Assembly: GCA_963666895.2 (NCBI GenBank)
Contig: CAXXNS010000007.1
Location: 12,674-76,673 of the forward strand
Origin: G963666895 sp963666895
Lineage (GTDB): Bacteria; Desulfobacterota; Desulfovibrionia; Desulfovibrionales; Desulfovibrionaceae
Direction of reading: 5' to 3'
Length of the DNA: 64,000 nt
In this document: positions 40,802 through 49,404 of the stretch, piece by piece
Numbering within the stretch: the first letter of the stretch is position 1
How the letters are laid out: each line of letters starts with the position of its first letter
Translations under genes and position numbers: made by a program
Notes under the pieces: generated by a model
The model's input: only the letters and a program-made list of their open reading frames with translations
Told to the model about the DNA's origin: nothing
Databases searched by the model: none

Positions 40802-41929
40802 TTACCCCAGGACCCTGCCCAGGGCCGCCAACAGCGCGTCCACGTCCGCTCCGGTGGTGAACCTGCCCCAGGTGATGCGCACGGCTCCCAGGGAATATTC
40901 CTCGGGCGCGTGCATGGCCGCCAGCACGTGCGACGCGGACCGCACCCCTCCGCCGCCCGGATGGCAGGCCGCGCCCGCGCTGACCGCCACGTCCTCCAGG
41001 GCCAGGGCCTCCACCAGCCTGGAGGCGTCCGCACCGGCGAACCCGACCATGCAGGTGTTGGGCAGCCGGTCGGCCCCGGCTCCGAAAATCATGTGGTCCC
41101 GGCCCAGCCTGGCCAGTCCGGCCTCCAGCTTCTCGCCCAGGCCTTCCTGCCGGGCGATCTCGTCCTCCAGGTCCCGGGAGGCCGCGGCGCAGGCCGCGCC
41201 CAGGCCGACGATGAGGGCCACGTTCTCGGTGCCGGACCTGAGCCCGCCCTCCTGGCCCCCGCCGTACAACAGGGGCGGCAGAACCCGGCCGGTGCGCACG
41301 TACAGCGCGCCCACGCCCTTGGGCGCGTAAAGCTTGTGCCCGGCGATGGTCAGGTAGTCCACGCCCAGTTCGGCCACGTCCACGACCACCTTGCCCACGG
41401 CCTGGGCCGCGTCCGTATGCACGGGCACGCCCGAGGGCCGCACGGCCTTGACCACTTCGGCGATGGGCTGGAGCACCCCGGTCTCGTTGTTGGCCAGCAT
41501 GAGGCTTATGAGCTTGGTCATGCGGCCCAGGGATTTGGCCGCGTCCCGCGGGTCCACCCTGCCCTGCTCGTCCACGGGCAGGAGCACGGTCCGGAGCCCG
41601 AAGGACCGCAGCGCCCGGGCCGGTTCCAGCACGGCCGGATGCTCGGTGGGGCTGGTGACCAGCTCGCCCTCGCTGGTGCCGCACAGCCCCTGGATGACCG
41701 TGTTGTTGGACTCGGTGGCGCAGGAGGTGAACACGATCTCCGAGGGCGCCGCGTTGAGGAGCCGGGCCACCTGCTCCCGGGCCTTGTCCACCCCCTCGCG
41801 GGCGTCCAGGCCCCAGCCGTGCGGGCTGGACGGATTGCCGAACCGTGCGCCCAGATAGGGCAGCATGGCCTCGAGCACCTCGGGCAGGACCGGGGTGGTG
41901 GCGTTGTGGTCGAAATAGAGCCCGCTCAT
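40802..41929 (-). CDS. Cysteine desulfurase, NifS/IscS type
   Basis: A 375-residue PLP enzyme that moves sulfur from cysteine to a protein persulfide for Fe-S cluster or thio-cofactor assembly. PLP is held by Lys199 (AGHKLYAPKG), with His97 (TEHPAV) and Asp173 (HTDAAQA) at the cofactor. The catalytic loop Cys322 is in SAGAACHPGGGGVRSASHVL. The opening YFDHNATTPVLPEVLEAM is standard. There is no iscU, iscA or mnm gene beside it, so the acceptor is unknown. The ATG at 41929 lies 46 bases downstream of the heptosyltransferase gene. Confidence 0.93.
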   Translation of the reverse strand: MSGLYFDHNATTPVLPEVLEAMLPYLGARFGNPSSPHGWGLDAREGVDKAREQVARLLNAAPSEIVFTSCATESNNTVIQGLCGTSEGELVTSPTEHPAVLEPARALRSFGLRTVLLPVDEQGRVDPRDAAKSLGRMTKLISLMLANNETGVLQPIAEVVKAVRPSGVPVHTDAAQAVGKVVVDVAELGVDYLTIAGHKLYAPKGVGALYVRTGRVLPPLLYGGGQEGGLRSGTENVALIVGLGAACAAASRDLEDEIARQEGLGEKLEAGLARLGRDHMIFGAGADRLPNTCMVGFAGADASRLVEALALEDVAVSAGAACHPGGGGVRSASHVLAAMHAPEEYSLGAVRITWGRFTTGADVDALLAALGRVLG

Positions 41930-41975
41930 GACTCTCTAATTAGTAATTCTTTGCAGCGCCCCGTCAAGCGCGGAT

Positions 41976-42974
41976 TCACAGGGAACGCAGCGCGTCCAGC
42001 ACCTGGTTCGGGGCGATGGACGCCAGGCAGACCCGGTCGCGGCGGCAGCGGCTCCGCCCATGCAGGCTGCACGGGCGGCAGTCCAGGTCGGCCTTTTCCA
42101 GGACCACGTCGCGCTCGCCCTGGGGATAAAAGCCCCAGGCCCTGGACGTGGGCCCGAACAGGGCGGCCACCGGCGTGCCCACCGCGGTGGCCAGGTGCAT
42201 GGGCCCGGAATCGTTGGTCGCCAGGGCTTTGCACGCGGCCAGCACCGCGCAGGTGGCGCGCAGGTCCGTGGCCCCGGTCAGGTCGCGGGGATCACCGGGA
42301 AAGAGCGGCTCGTCATCCCGGCCCACCACCAGCCAGGCCAGGCCTTCCCGGTCCAGAAGCCCGGCCAGGGCGCGCCAGTGCTCGCGGGGCCAGGCCTTGT
42401 CCGGGTGGGTGGCGTAGGGGTGCAGGGCGATGACCGGGCCTTGTCCGGCCGCTTGGGCCGCCAGCTCCCGGCCCTGCTCCAGCTCGTCCGAATCCAGAAC
42501 GATGCGCGGCAGCACTTCAAGGGGATCGGGCGGGGCATCATCCAGGGCCAGGGCGTAGCGCTGGGGCACGCAGGTGGCTTCCAATTTGCGCGCCAGGGAC
42601 GCGCCCCGGGTCAGACGGAACAGCCGCCTGGCCAGGGTGTGCTTGGGGTAGCGATGCACAGGCCCCTGCCAGCGCATGGCCAGCAGCCGGGCCCGGAGTG
42701 TGCCGTGCAGGTCGATGAGGGGCAGATCCTTGAAGGTCCGGGCCAGCTCCCCGGCCTGGGCCCACCAGTCCGCCCCGGACAGACGGGACTCGTCCACCTC
42801 GACCACCTGCTCCACGGACGAAAGGCCGCGCAGCAACGGAGCCATGCCCGGCCGGGTGACGAAGACGAAGCGCGTGCCCCACAGCTTGTGCCAGCGTTCC
42901 AGCACGCCGGTGGCCAGGGCCACGTCGCCCAGGGCGCTCAACCGGAAGACCACGGCCCGTTTTATAAATTTCAT
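41976..42974 (-). CDS. Glycosyltransferase family 9 (heptosyltransferase-like)
   Basis: A 332-residue GT-B enzyme of the ADP-heptose:LPS heptosyltransferase family. The N-terminal FRLSALGDVALATGVLERW is the acceptor-side signature. The C-terminal half carries HPYATHPDKAWPREHW, and the nucleotide-sugar loop TNDSGPMHLATAVGTPVAALFGPT. It probably adds heptose to the lipid A-Kdo core; which position (WaaC, WaaF or another) is not clear. Near its C-terminus four Cys lie in CRPCSLHGRSRCRRDRVC, a cluster common in this subgroup. A dispersed repeat lies 32 bases upstream of its start. Confidence 0.88.
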   Translation of the reverse strand: MKFIKRAVVFRLSALGDVALATGVLERWHKLWGTRFVFVTRPGMAPLLRGLSSVEQVVEVDESRLSGADWWAQAGELARTFKDLPLIDLHGTLRARLLAMRWQGPVHRYPKHTLARRLFRLTRGASLARKLEATCVPQRYALALDDAPPDPLEVLPRIVLDSDELEQGRELAAQAAGQGPVIALHPYATHPDKAWPREHWRALAGLLDREGLAWLVVGRDDEPLFPGDPRDLTGATDLRATCAVLAACKALATNDSGPMHLATAVGTPVAALFGPTSRAWGFYPQGERDVVLEKADLDCRPCSLHGRSRCRRDRVCLASIAPNQVLDALRSL

Positions 42975-43006
42975 TTCATCAGCACACTGTTCCGGTAATT
43001 CGCTTA

Positions 43007-43129
43007 CAGATCGTTCAAAAACCGTGAGGGCAAGGCGCGAGGAAAATTCAAGGCCGACGCGTACTCTTTTGTACGCGAGGATTTGAATTTTTCAAGCAAC
43101 GCAGCCATCGCGGGAATTTCAACGATCTG
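43007..43129. repeat. Palindromic dispersed repeat, copy B
   Basis: A 123-bp unit with perfect 9-bp terminal inverted repeats (CAGATCGTT / AACGATCTG) and a central hairpin GTAC-tcttttGTACGCG. It is arranged in the opposite orientation to copy C on the plus strand. Its right end touches the TAG stop codon of the membrane protein gene that ends at 43130. Confidence 0.9.
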
Positions 43130-44083
43130 CTAGCCGCCGAGTCCGAGGACGGTCCAGCGGTCGATCCCGGCCATGACGGCCAGGTCGAACGCGGCCACGG
43201 CCAGGCAGATGACCAGCCAGGCCAGGGTGCGGGCGGAGCGGGACAAACGGTCCAGCCGGTCCCGGAGCGTGAAAAAGGCCGAGGCCATGACAAAACACTC
43301 CACCGCGAAGACCGGGAAGCCCAGGAACCCGGCCGCGGGCATCTCGAAAATCTTGGGCCCGGCGTCGATGGGCAGGTGGTAGATCCAGCGCGCCCCGGCC
43401 CGCCAGTTCCAGAACTCCCAGAGCAGGCCGCAGACCAGCCCGGCGGCCAGGAGCAGCCACACCGGACGGCGGTCGCCGCGCTCCAGCCCGGCCAGCAGGG
43501 AGCGGCCGCCCAGGGCGTGGTTCACCGGCTCCAGCAAAGGGATGAAGCCCACCCAGACCAAGGGGAAGAACAGGCGCGGCAGGGCCAGGGGCAGGGCCAG
43601 AAAGACCAGCCCGGTGACCAGCATGGGCGTGCGCAGCCCTTCCACATTCACCAGGGGTCTGGACTGGCCGGTCTTGTGAAAGAAACCCATGAACTCCAGC
43701 ATGCGGCCCGTGGCGAACAGCCCGGGCAGGACCGTGGCGTAGGAGGCGGCGTAGCCCAGCCAGCGCCAGAGCCGGTCGTGGGGCACGCCCACGTAGGACC
43801 AGTTGTCCAGCCGGAAATTGAAAGCCTCGAACACCAGCCAGATGGTCAGGGACAGGGGCAGCAGGACCAGGAAGCGGCCCGGCTCGTCGAACAGGTCCGA
43901 GGGCCCGTCCCGCAGGGCCAGCAGGGATTCCACGGCCAGGATGTAGGGCCACCAGGTGAAGCAGTAGCGCCAGGAAACGAACGGCTCCACGCGCAGGGAC
44001 AGGCCCACCGAGCCGATGGCGAACACGCCCACGGCCAGGCCCAGCCCGGCCCAGGCCAGGATGCGTTTGGTTCCCTTGGTCAC
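43130..44083 (-). CDS. Polytopic membrane protein of unknown function
   Basis: A 317-residue protein with about eight hydrophobic helices. Tryptophan and aromatic residues are frequent at helix ends (RYCFTWWPYILAVESLLALRDGP; LCGLLWEFWNWRAGARWIYHLP). Conserved-looking acidic and His residues occur in DDLWRWLGYAASY-type loops and in HLPIDAGPKIFEMPAAGFLGFPVFAVECF. No known domain is recognised. The start ATG 44083 overlaps the nadD stop by four bases, so it is translated with nadD and proA. The repeat at 43007-43129 follows directly. Confidence 0.78.
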   Translation of the reverse strand: MTKGTKRILAWAGLGLAVGVFAIGSVGLSLRVEPFVSWRYCFTWWPYILAVESLLALRDGPSDLFDEPGRFLVLLPLSLTIWLVFEAFNFRLDNWSYVGVPHDRLWRWLGYAASYATVLPGLFATGRMLEFMGFFHKTGQSRPLVNVEGLRTPMLVTGLVFLALPLALPRLFFPLVWVGFIPLLEPVNHALGGRSLLAGLERGDRRPVWLLLAAGLVCGLLWEFWNWRAGARWIYHLPIDAGPKIFEMPAAGFLGFPVFAVECFVMASAFFTLRDRLDRLSRSARTLAWLVICLAVAAFDLAVMAGIDRWTVLGLGG

Positions 44084-44751
44084 GTCCGCTTCCCCCAGGC
44101 GGCCTCGTAGTCCGGCCCGCCCTTCTCCAGGACCGCCTCAACGGCCGGGGGCACCAGGCAGGCCAGGCTGCGGCGCTTGAGCCAGCGGACGCGGATGTCC
44201 CCGGCCTTGATGTCCAGGCGGGGCATGTCCAGCAGGGTCAGAACGTTGCCCGAGGGGAAGGTCCAGGCCTCGGGGCCGCCGGTGGATGAAACGGACCGGG
44301 CCGCGGGCCAGTGCTTCTTCACGAACGCGGCCACCAACTCCTCGCCCACCTCCCAACGGCGGATGGCCACCAGGTTGGCCAGGCCGGGCAGCTCCAGGCC
44401 GCGCTTCCAGGAGGGCAATTCCAGGAACGTGCCCACGCCGAGGATGAAGTACAGCTCGTCCTTGGGCTGCTCGGTAAGCATGCAGTTCAGGGTGTCGCAG
44501 GTGAAGGACGGACCGGGCCGGTCGCCCTCCAGGGGGTCGGCGCCCAGGCCGTCCACGCCGCTCACGGCCAGCTCCACCAGGCGCAGGCGCTCGGCGAACG
44601 TGAGCATGCCGTGCTCGGGCTTGTGCGGGGGCGTGGCCGCCGGGACCAGGTCCACCCGGTCCAGGCCCATCTGCTCCAGGGCCTCCACGGCCATGCGCAC
44701 GTGCCCGGCGTGGACCGGGTTGAAGCTGCCGCCCAGGATTCCGCGTTTCAT
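44080..44751 (-). CDS. nadD: Nicotinate-nucleotide adenylyltransferase, divergent motifs
   Basis: A 223-residue nucleotidyltransferase of NAD synthesis, converting nicotinate mononucleotide and ATP to deamido-NAD. The T/HxGH phosphate motif is intact: GGSFNPVHAGHVRM with His14 and His17. Other NadD signatures are altered. The GADxxxxLPxW loop reads GVGTFLELPSW, so the Asp is missing. ISSTxxR near the C-terminus reads IKAGDIR (181-187). The fold is clear and the neighbour proA is a common partner of nadD, so function is likely retained, but a change of substrate or activity is possible. Confidence 0.82.
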   Translation of the reverse strand: MKRGILGGSFNPVHAGHVRMAVEALEQMGLDRVDLVPAATPPHKPEHGMLTFAERLRLVELAVSGVDGLGADPLEGDRPGPSFTCDTLNCMLTEQPKDELYFILGVGTFLELPSWKRGLELPGLANLVAIRRWEVGEELVAAFVKKHWPAARSVSSTGGPEAWTFPSGNVLTLLDMPRLDIKAGDIRVRWLKRRSLACLVPPAVEAVLEKGGPDYEAAWGKRT

Positions 44752-44764
44752 GGCCCTTCCGCGC

Positions 44765-46036
44765 CTACTCCCGAATCTGGTTGTCGCCCAGGATGACGAA
44801 CTTGGTGGTGGTCAGCTCCTTGACCCCCATGGGGCCGTAGGCGTGCAGCTTGGAGGTGGAGATGCCGATCTCCGCGCCCAGGCCCAGCTGGCCGCCGTCG
44901 TTGAACCGGGTGGAGGCGTTGGCGATGGTCAGGGAGGCGTCCACCTCGCGGATGAAGCGCAGGGCCCGGCCGTAGTCCGTGGTCAGGATGGCCTCAGTGT
45001 GGTTGGAGCCGTGCTCGGCGATGAACTCATGGGCCTCGGCCTGGCTGTTCACCACGCGCACGGCCATGATCAGGTCCAGAAACTCGAAGCCCCAGTCCTC
45101 GTCCGTGGCCGGCTCGGCGTACTTGCCAAGCAGCGGCAGGGAGCGCGGGCAGGCCTTGAACCCCACCCGGGCCTCGCCCAGGCGCTTGGCCACCAGGGGC
45201 AGGAGGTCGTCGGCCACGGCCGCGTGGACCAGCAGGCACTCCAGGGCGTTGCACGCGCTGGGGTACTGGGTCTTGGAGTTGTGGATGATCTCCACTGCCG
45301 CTTCCAGGTCGCAGGTCTTGTCCGCGTAGATGTGGCAGACGCCCTTGTAGTGCTTGAGCACGGGCATGGCCGCCTGCTCGGTGACCGCCCGGATGAGCCC
45401 CTCGCCGCCCCGGGGGATGACCACGTCGATGTAGTCGGCCAGGGCCAGCATCTCGGTCACGGCCTCGCGGTCCGTGGTCGGCGGAATCTGCACCGCGTCC
45501 TTGGGCAGCCCGGCCTGTTCCAGGGCCTGGTGCATGAGGACGGCCAGGGCGGTGTTGGAATGCACGGCCTCGCTGCCGCCGCGCAGGATGACCGCGTTGC
45601 CCGCCTTGAGGCACAGGATGCCCGCCTCGATAGTGGCGTTGGGCCGGGACTCGTAGATCATGGCGATGACGCCCAGGGGCACGCGCATGCGGCCGACCAG
45701 CATGCCGTTGGGACGCTTGGTCATGGACCCGATCTCGCCCACGGGGTCGGGCATGGCCGCCACCTCGCGGCAGCCCTGGATCATGGACGCCAGCACCTTG
45801 TCGGTGATGGTCAGCCGCTGGGTGCGCGCCTTGTCCAGGCCGCGCTTCTTGGCCGCGGCCAAATCCTTCTCGTTCTCGGCCAGGACGAATTCCCGCTTGT
45901 TGTCCAGCAGGTCGGCCAGGATTTCCAGGGCGCGGGCCTTGGCCCGGCCGTCCGCGGACGCCATGGCCCGGGAGGCGGCCCGGGCCCGCTTGGCCATGTT
46001 CAGTATCGCTTCGCGGAGCTCTTTATGCTTGGACAT
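44765..46036 (-). CDS. proA: Glutamate-5-semialdehyde dehydrogenase (gamma-glutamyl phosphate reductase)
   Basis: A 423-residue aldehyde dehydrogenase-fold enzyme, second step of proline synthesis from glutamate. The catalytic Cys is in QYPSACNALECLLVH. NADPH-binding and family motifs include RVPLGVIAMIYESRPNATIEAG and LVPRGGEGLIRAVT-like VIPRGGEGLIRA. It heads the proA-nadD-membrane protein operon (nadD starts 13 bases later). proB is not in this window. Confidence 0.97.
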   Translation of the reverse strand: MSKHKELREAILNMAKRARAASRAMASADGRAKARALEILADLLDNKREFVLAENEKDLAAAKKRGLDKARTQRLTITDKVLASMIQGCREVAAMPDPVGEIGSMTKRPNGMLVGRMRVPLGVIAMIYESRPNATIEAGILCLKAGNAVILRGGSEAVHSNTALAVLMHQALEQAGLPKDAVQIPPTTDREAVTEMLALADYIDVVIPRGGEGLIRAVTEQAAMPVLKHYKGVCHIYADKTCDLEAAVEIIHNSKTQYPSACNALECLLVHAAVADDLLPLVAKRLGEARVGFKACPRSLPLLGKYAEPATDEDWGFEFLDLIMAVRVVNSQAEAHEFIAEHGSNHTEAILTTDYGRALRFIREVDASLTIANASTRFNDGGQLGLGAEIGISTSKLHAYGPMGVKELTTTKFVILGDNQIRE

Positions 46037-46193
46037 GAAAATCTCCTATGTTCGCAAGCCGTTGAAGCGCAGCTTGTCAGTCTCCATACTTGTGGCTACC
46101 CCGAGCGCATGGCGAAGTCAACGCGGCCGGGCGCGGACCACGGCCCATTTGGAACAATCCGCGTTTTTTCCCGGCCGACCTCACGCCTTTCCT

Positions 46194-46222
46194 TTGACTG
46201 TTTTTACATTTTTGATTAATAC
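46194..46222 (+). promoter_or_regulatory. Promoter of the YfgM-like protein-iorAB operon
   Basis: TTGACT (46194-46199) is followed after 17 bases by TAATAC (46217-46222), within a short AT-rich stretch 60-90 bases before the first gene. The rest of the 247-base gap between proA and this gene shows no other feature. Confidence 0.45.
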
Positions 46223-46283
46223 ACCGGCTCTCACTTCAATCACTGTTGTCATACAAAGACATCAACACGAGGCAAACCCGAAC

Positions 46284-46952
46284 ATGAGCCAACCGCAACC
46301 CAAGATTCCCGACCTGCGCGACCTGCAGGACAACGTCCCTGAAACCCTGCACCCCATCCTGAACTGGGCGGGCAAAAACAGCAAGCTGATCATCGGCGTG
46401 CTCTCCGTGGTCATCCTGGCCGTGGCCGCGTACTCCGTGATCAAGGTGGTCACGGGGCACCGGGAATCCTCGGCCCGCGACGAGCTGGCCGAGATTCTGC
46501 TCTCCGGCCCCTCGGACACCGAGTTTGAGCAGTTGGCCGCCCTGGCCGAGGACGCGCCCGAGGGCGTGGCCCTGCGCGCCCGCTTCGAGCTGGCCGCCGC
46601 CCAGGCGGACGCGAAGGAGTACGAGGCGGCCGCCCAGACCTTCGCCGAGCTGGCCAACACCACGGACCCCGACCTGCGCGCCCTGGCCACCATGAGCCAG
46701 GCCCGGTGCCTGCTCCTCGACGGCCGGCCCGACCAGGCCATGGGCGTACTGGGGGCGGTCAAGGACGCGGTGCCCGAGGCCTACTCCGGCCCGGTGACCC
46801 GGCTCTACGCCACCGCGGCCGAGGCCGCCGGACAGCCCGACGTGGCCGTGGCCGCGTACCAGGAGCTCCTGTCCAAGGGGCAAGGCGTGGACACCGAATA
46901 CCTGCTCTACAAGCTCAACCAACTCTCGGCTGACGCCCAGACCGGAAGCTGA
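46284..46952 (+). CDS. YfgM-like membrane-anchored TPR protein
   Basis: A 222-residue protein with one membrane helix (LIIGVLSVVILAVAAYSVIKV, residues ~35-55) and a C-terminal tetratricopeptide-like domain rich in Ala (for example YEAAAQTFAELANTTDPDLRALATMSQARCLLLDGRPDQAMGVL). Size and layout match YfgM, an ancillary SecYEG partner for periplasmic chaperones. The start is ATG 46284 (MSQPQPKIPDLRDL), behind CGAGGC. Longer readings upstream run into proA. It is 14 bases upstream of iorA and is probably the first gene of that operon. Confidence 0.7.
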   Translation: MSQPQPKIPDLRDLQDNVPETLHPILNWAGKNSKLIIGVLSVVILAVAAYSVIKVVTGHRESSARDELAEILLSGPSDTEFEQLAALAEDAPEGVALRARFELAAAQADAKEYEAAAQTFAELANTTDPDLRALATMSQARCLLLDGRPDQAMGVLGAVKDAVPEAYSGPVTRLYATAAEAAGQPDVAVAAYQELLSKGQGVDTEYLLYKLNQLSADAQTGS

Positions 46953-46966
46953 AACGAGGTCCATCC

Positions 46967-48805
46967 ATGGCGAACCCTCTGCTGAACGGCGCCCAAGGCG
47001 AAACCCATCTCCTGCTGGGCAACGAAGCCATCGTGCGCGGCGCGCTGGAGGCGGGCGTGGCATTCGTGTCCTGCTACCCCGGCACGCCCTCGTCCGAGGT
47101 CCCGGACACCTTTTTCCGGCTTTCCCCGGACGGGGACTACTATTTTGAATACTCGGTCAACGAGAAGGTGGCCCTGGAAGTAGCCGCGGGGGCGACCCTG
47201 GGCGGAGCCCTATCCCTGTGCACCATGAAGCACGTGGGCGTGAACGTGGCCGCCGACCCTCTGATGACCCTGTGCTACACGGGCTCTCCCGGCGGCCTGG
47301 TCCTCCTGTCCGCCGACGACCCGGGCTGCCACTCCTCGCAGAACGAACAGGACAACCGCTACTACGCCCGGCTGGGCGGCATGGCGGTCTTCGAGCCGTC
47401 CACGGCCCAGGAGGCCAAGGATATGACCGCCCACGCCCTGGCCCTGTCCCGCGAGGTGGGCGGACCCGTGCTGCTGCGGACCACCACCCGGGTCAACCAT
47501 CTTCGCGGCCCGGTCGTCTTCGACGAGATCGCCAAGCCGGCCAAGCCCGCGGGCCTGAAAAAAAACCCGGCCCAGTTCGTGCCCATCCCGGCGTTCGCCC
47601 GGCCCATGCACGAGCGTCTGCTCAAGCGCATGGCCACCCTGGCCGAGGTTTCCGACTCCTCGCGGTTCAACACCATTTCCGGCAAGGGAACCCTGGGCGT
47701 GGCCGCCTCGGGCATCTCCCGGGCCTACGTGCGCGACGCCCTGCGCGACCTGGGCCTGACCGGCAAGGTCAAGGTCCTGGACCTGGGCATGACCTACCCG
47801 CTTCCCAAACAGACCCTGGCCTCCTTCCTGAGCGGTCTGGAAAGCGTGCTGGTGGTGGAGGAGCTGGAGCCCATTTTGGAGAACGGGCTCAAGGCCCTGG
47901 CCCAGGAGCTTGGCAAGACCCTGCCCATCCACGGCAAGGACTGGCTGCCCCTCAACGGCGAGTATTCCGTGGGCATGGCGGCCTCGGCCCTGGAGCGGCT
48001 GACCGGCCGGGAGCCCGCCCGGCGCAAGAGCTGCGACGCGGTGGAGGGCCTGCCCATGCGTCCGCCGAACCTGTGCGCGGGCTGCCCGCACCGGGCCATG
48101 TACTACGCGGTCCGGCAGGTCTTTGGCGACGACGCGATCTACTCCACGGACATCGGCTGCTACACCCTGGGCCTGCTGCCCCCGCTGAAGATGGCCGACA
48201 TGCTCGTGTGCATGGGTTCGTCCATCTCGGCCGGGTCCGGCCTGTCCAAGGCCACGGGCCAGACCGTGGTCGGCTTCATCGGCGACTCCACCTTCTTCCA
48301 CTCCGGCATGACCGGGCTGGCCAACGCGGTGTTCAACGGCCACAACGTCCTGCTGGTGGTCCTGGACAACCACACCACGGCCATGACCGGGCACCAGCCC
48401 CACCCGGGCGTGCCCGTGACCATCCACGGCGAGAACACCCGACGCATCGAGATCGAGAAGGTCTGCGAGGGCCTGGGCGTCGCGGCCATCCGCACGGTCA
48501 ACCCGCTGAACCAGAAGAAATCCCGGGCCGCCCTGGAGGAACTCAAGGACATGGACGGCGTGCGCGTGCTCATCGCCCGCGAGCCCTGCCCCCTGCACGC
48601 CCGGCGCGTGACCAGGAAGAAGCCCACCCAGGCGGCCTACGTGCCCGAAGGCGTGGACATCGACATGGACCTGGCCGCCGGACTGGCCTGCCCGGCCTTC
48701 GAGTTCTGCGAGGGCGCGTTGAAGATCAATGAACAACTCTGCAACGGCTGCATGCTCTGTCTCCAGGTGTGCCCGGGCATCAAGGCCCGCAAGAGGGGGT
48801 CCTGA
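46967..48805 (+). CDS. iorA: Indolepyruvate:ferredoxin oxidoreductase alpha subunit
   Basis: A 612-residue TPP-dependent enzyme that oxidatively decarboxylates aryl pyruvates to acyl-CoA, giving reduced ferredoxin. The N-terminal pyrimidine domain starts LLLGNEAIVRGALEAGVAFVSCYPGTPSSEV. The TPP diphosphate site is VVGFIGDSTFFHSGMTGLANAVFNGHNVLLVVLDN. The C-terminus ends in one CxxCxxCxxxCP cluster (LCNGCMLCLQVCPG). The preceding cluster of other IorA proteins is reduced to a lone CP (LACPAFEFC). AGGTCC precedes ATG 46967. It pairs with iorB one base later. Confidence 0.94.
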   Translation: MANPLLNGAQGETHLLLGNEAIVRGALEAGVAFVSCYPGTPSSEVPDTFFRLSPDGDYYFEYSVNEKVALEVAAGATLGGALSLCTMKHVGVNVAADPLMTLCYTGSPGGLVLLSADDPGCHSSQNEQDNRYYARLGGMAVFEPSTAQEAKDMTAHALALSREVGGPVLLRTTTRVNHLRGPVVFDEIAKPAKPAGLKKNPAQFVPIPAFARPMHERLLKRMATLAEVSDSSRFNTISGKGTLGVAASGISRAYVRDALRDLGLTGKVKVLDLGMTYPLPKQTLASFLSGLESVLVVEELEPILENGLKALAQELGKTLPIHGKDWLPLNGEYSVGMAASALERLTGREPARRKSCDAVEGLPMRPPNLCAGCPHRAMYYAVRQVFGDDAIYSTDIGCYTLGLLPPLKMADMLVCMGSSISAGSGLSKATGQTVVGFIGDSTFFHSGMTGLANAVFNGHNVLLVVLDNHTTAMTGHQPHPGVPVTIHGENTRRIEIEKVCEGLGVAAIRTVNPLNQKKSRAALEELKDMDGVRVLIAREPCPLHARRVTRKKPTQAAYVPEGVDIDMDLAAGLACPAFEFCEGALKINEQLCNGCMLCLQVCPGIKARKRGS

Positions 48806-48806
48806 A

Positions 48807-49397
48807 ATGGCTGAAGCGATCCGCATCTTCATGACCGGCGTGGGCGGCCAGGGGACCCTCACGGCCACCACCCTGCTGGCCCAGACCGTCCTGGACCAAG
48901 GGCTGGAGGTGACCTCGGGCGAAATCCACGGCATGGCCCAGCGCGGAGGGGTGGTGGAGTCCACCATCCTCATCAACTGCGCCAGCCCCAAGCTGGGACC
49001 GGGCGAGGCCGACATCCTCATCGGGTTCGAGGCCCTGGAGACCCTGCGCGGCCTGCCCTACCTCAAACCCGGCGGGCACATCTTCTCCAGCTCCGAGTTC
49101 CAGTGGCCCCTGGCCGTGTCCATGGGACAGGCCACCTGCCCGAGCCTGGAGACCATCGAGGCGGCCGCGTCCCAGTGCACGGACAAGGCCCGCTTCTACC
49201 CCAGCCAGGCCATGGGCCTGCAAGCGGGCGCGCTCCAGGCGGGCAACATCGCCCTCTTGGGAGCCGTGGCCGCGTCCGGCGCCCTGCCCTTTGACGAGAA
49301 CGCGCTCCGCTCCACCCTGGAGAAACGTCTGAATCCCAAGATCGCAGGCGTCAACCTCAAGGCCCTGGACCTGGGCGTGGCGGCCGCCCGGGCGTGA
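48807..49397 (+). CDS. iorB: Indolepyruvate:ferredoxin oxidoreductase beta subunit
   Basis: A 196-residue gamma-domain subunit. The conserved opening IFMTGVGGQGTLTATTLLAQTVLDQGLEV and the EIHGMAQRGGVVESTILI segment identify it. ATG 48807 follows the iorA stop by one base; the frame is open further upstream inside iorA, but only this start gives the family N-terminus and GAGGGGG is close by. With IorA it forms an A2B2 enzyme used in amino acid fermentation or in reductive aryl-acid synthesis. Confidence 0.94.
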   Translation: MAEAIRIFMTGVGGQGTLTATTLLAQTVLDQGLEVTSGEIHGMAQRGGVVESTILINCASPKLGPGEADILIGFEALETLRGLPYLKPGGHIFSSSEFQWPLAVSMGQATCPSLETIEAAASQCTDKARFYPSQAMGLQAGALQAGNIALLGAVAASGALPFDENALRSTLEKRLNPKIAGVNLKALDLGVAAARA

Positions 49398-49404
49398 GGA
49401 CACC

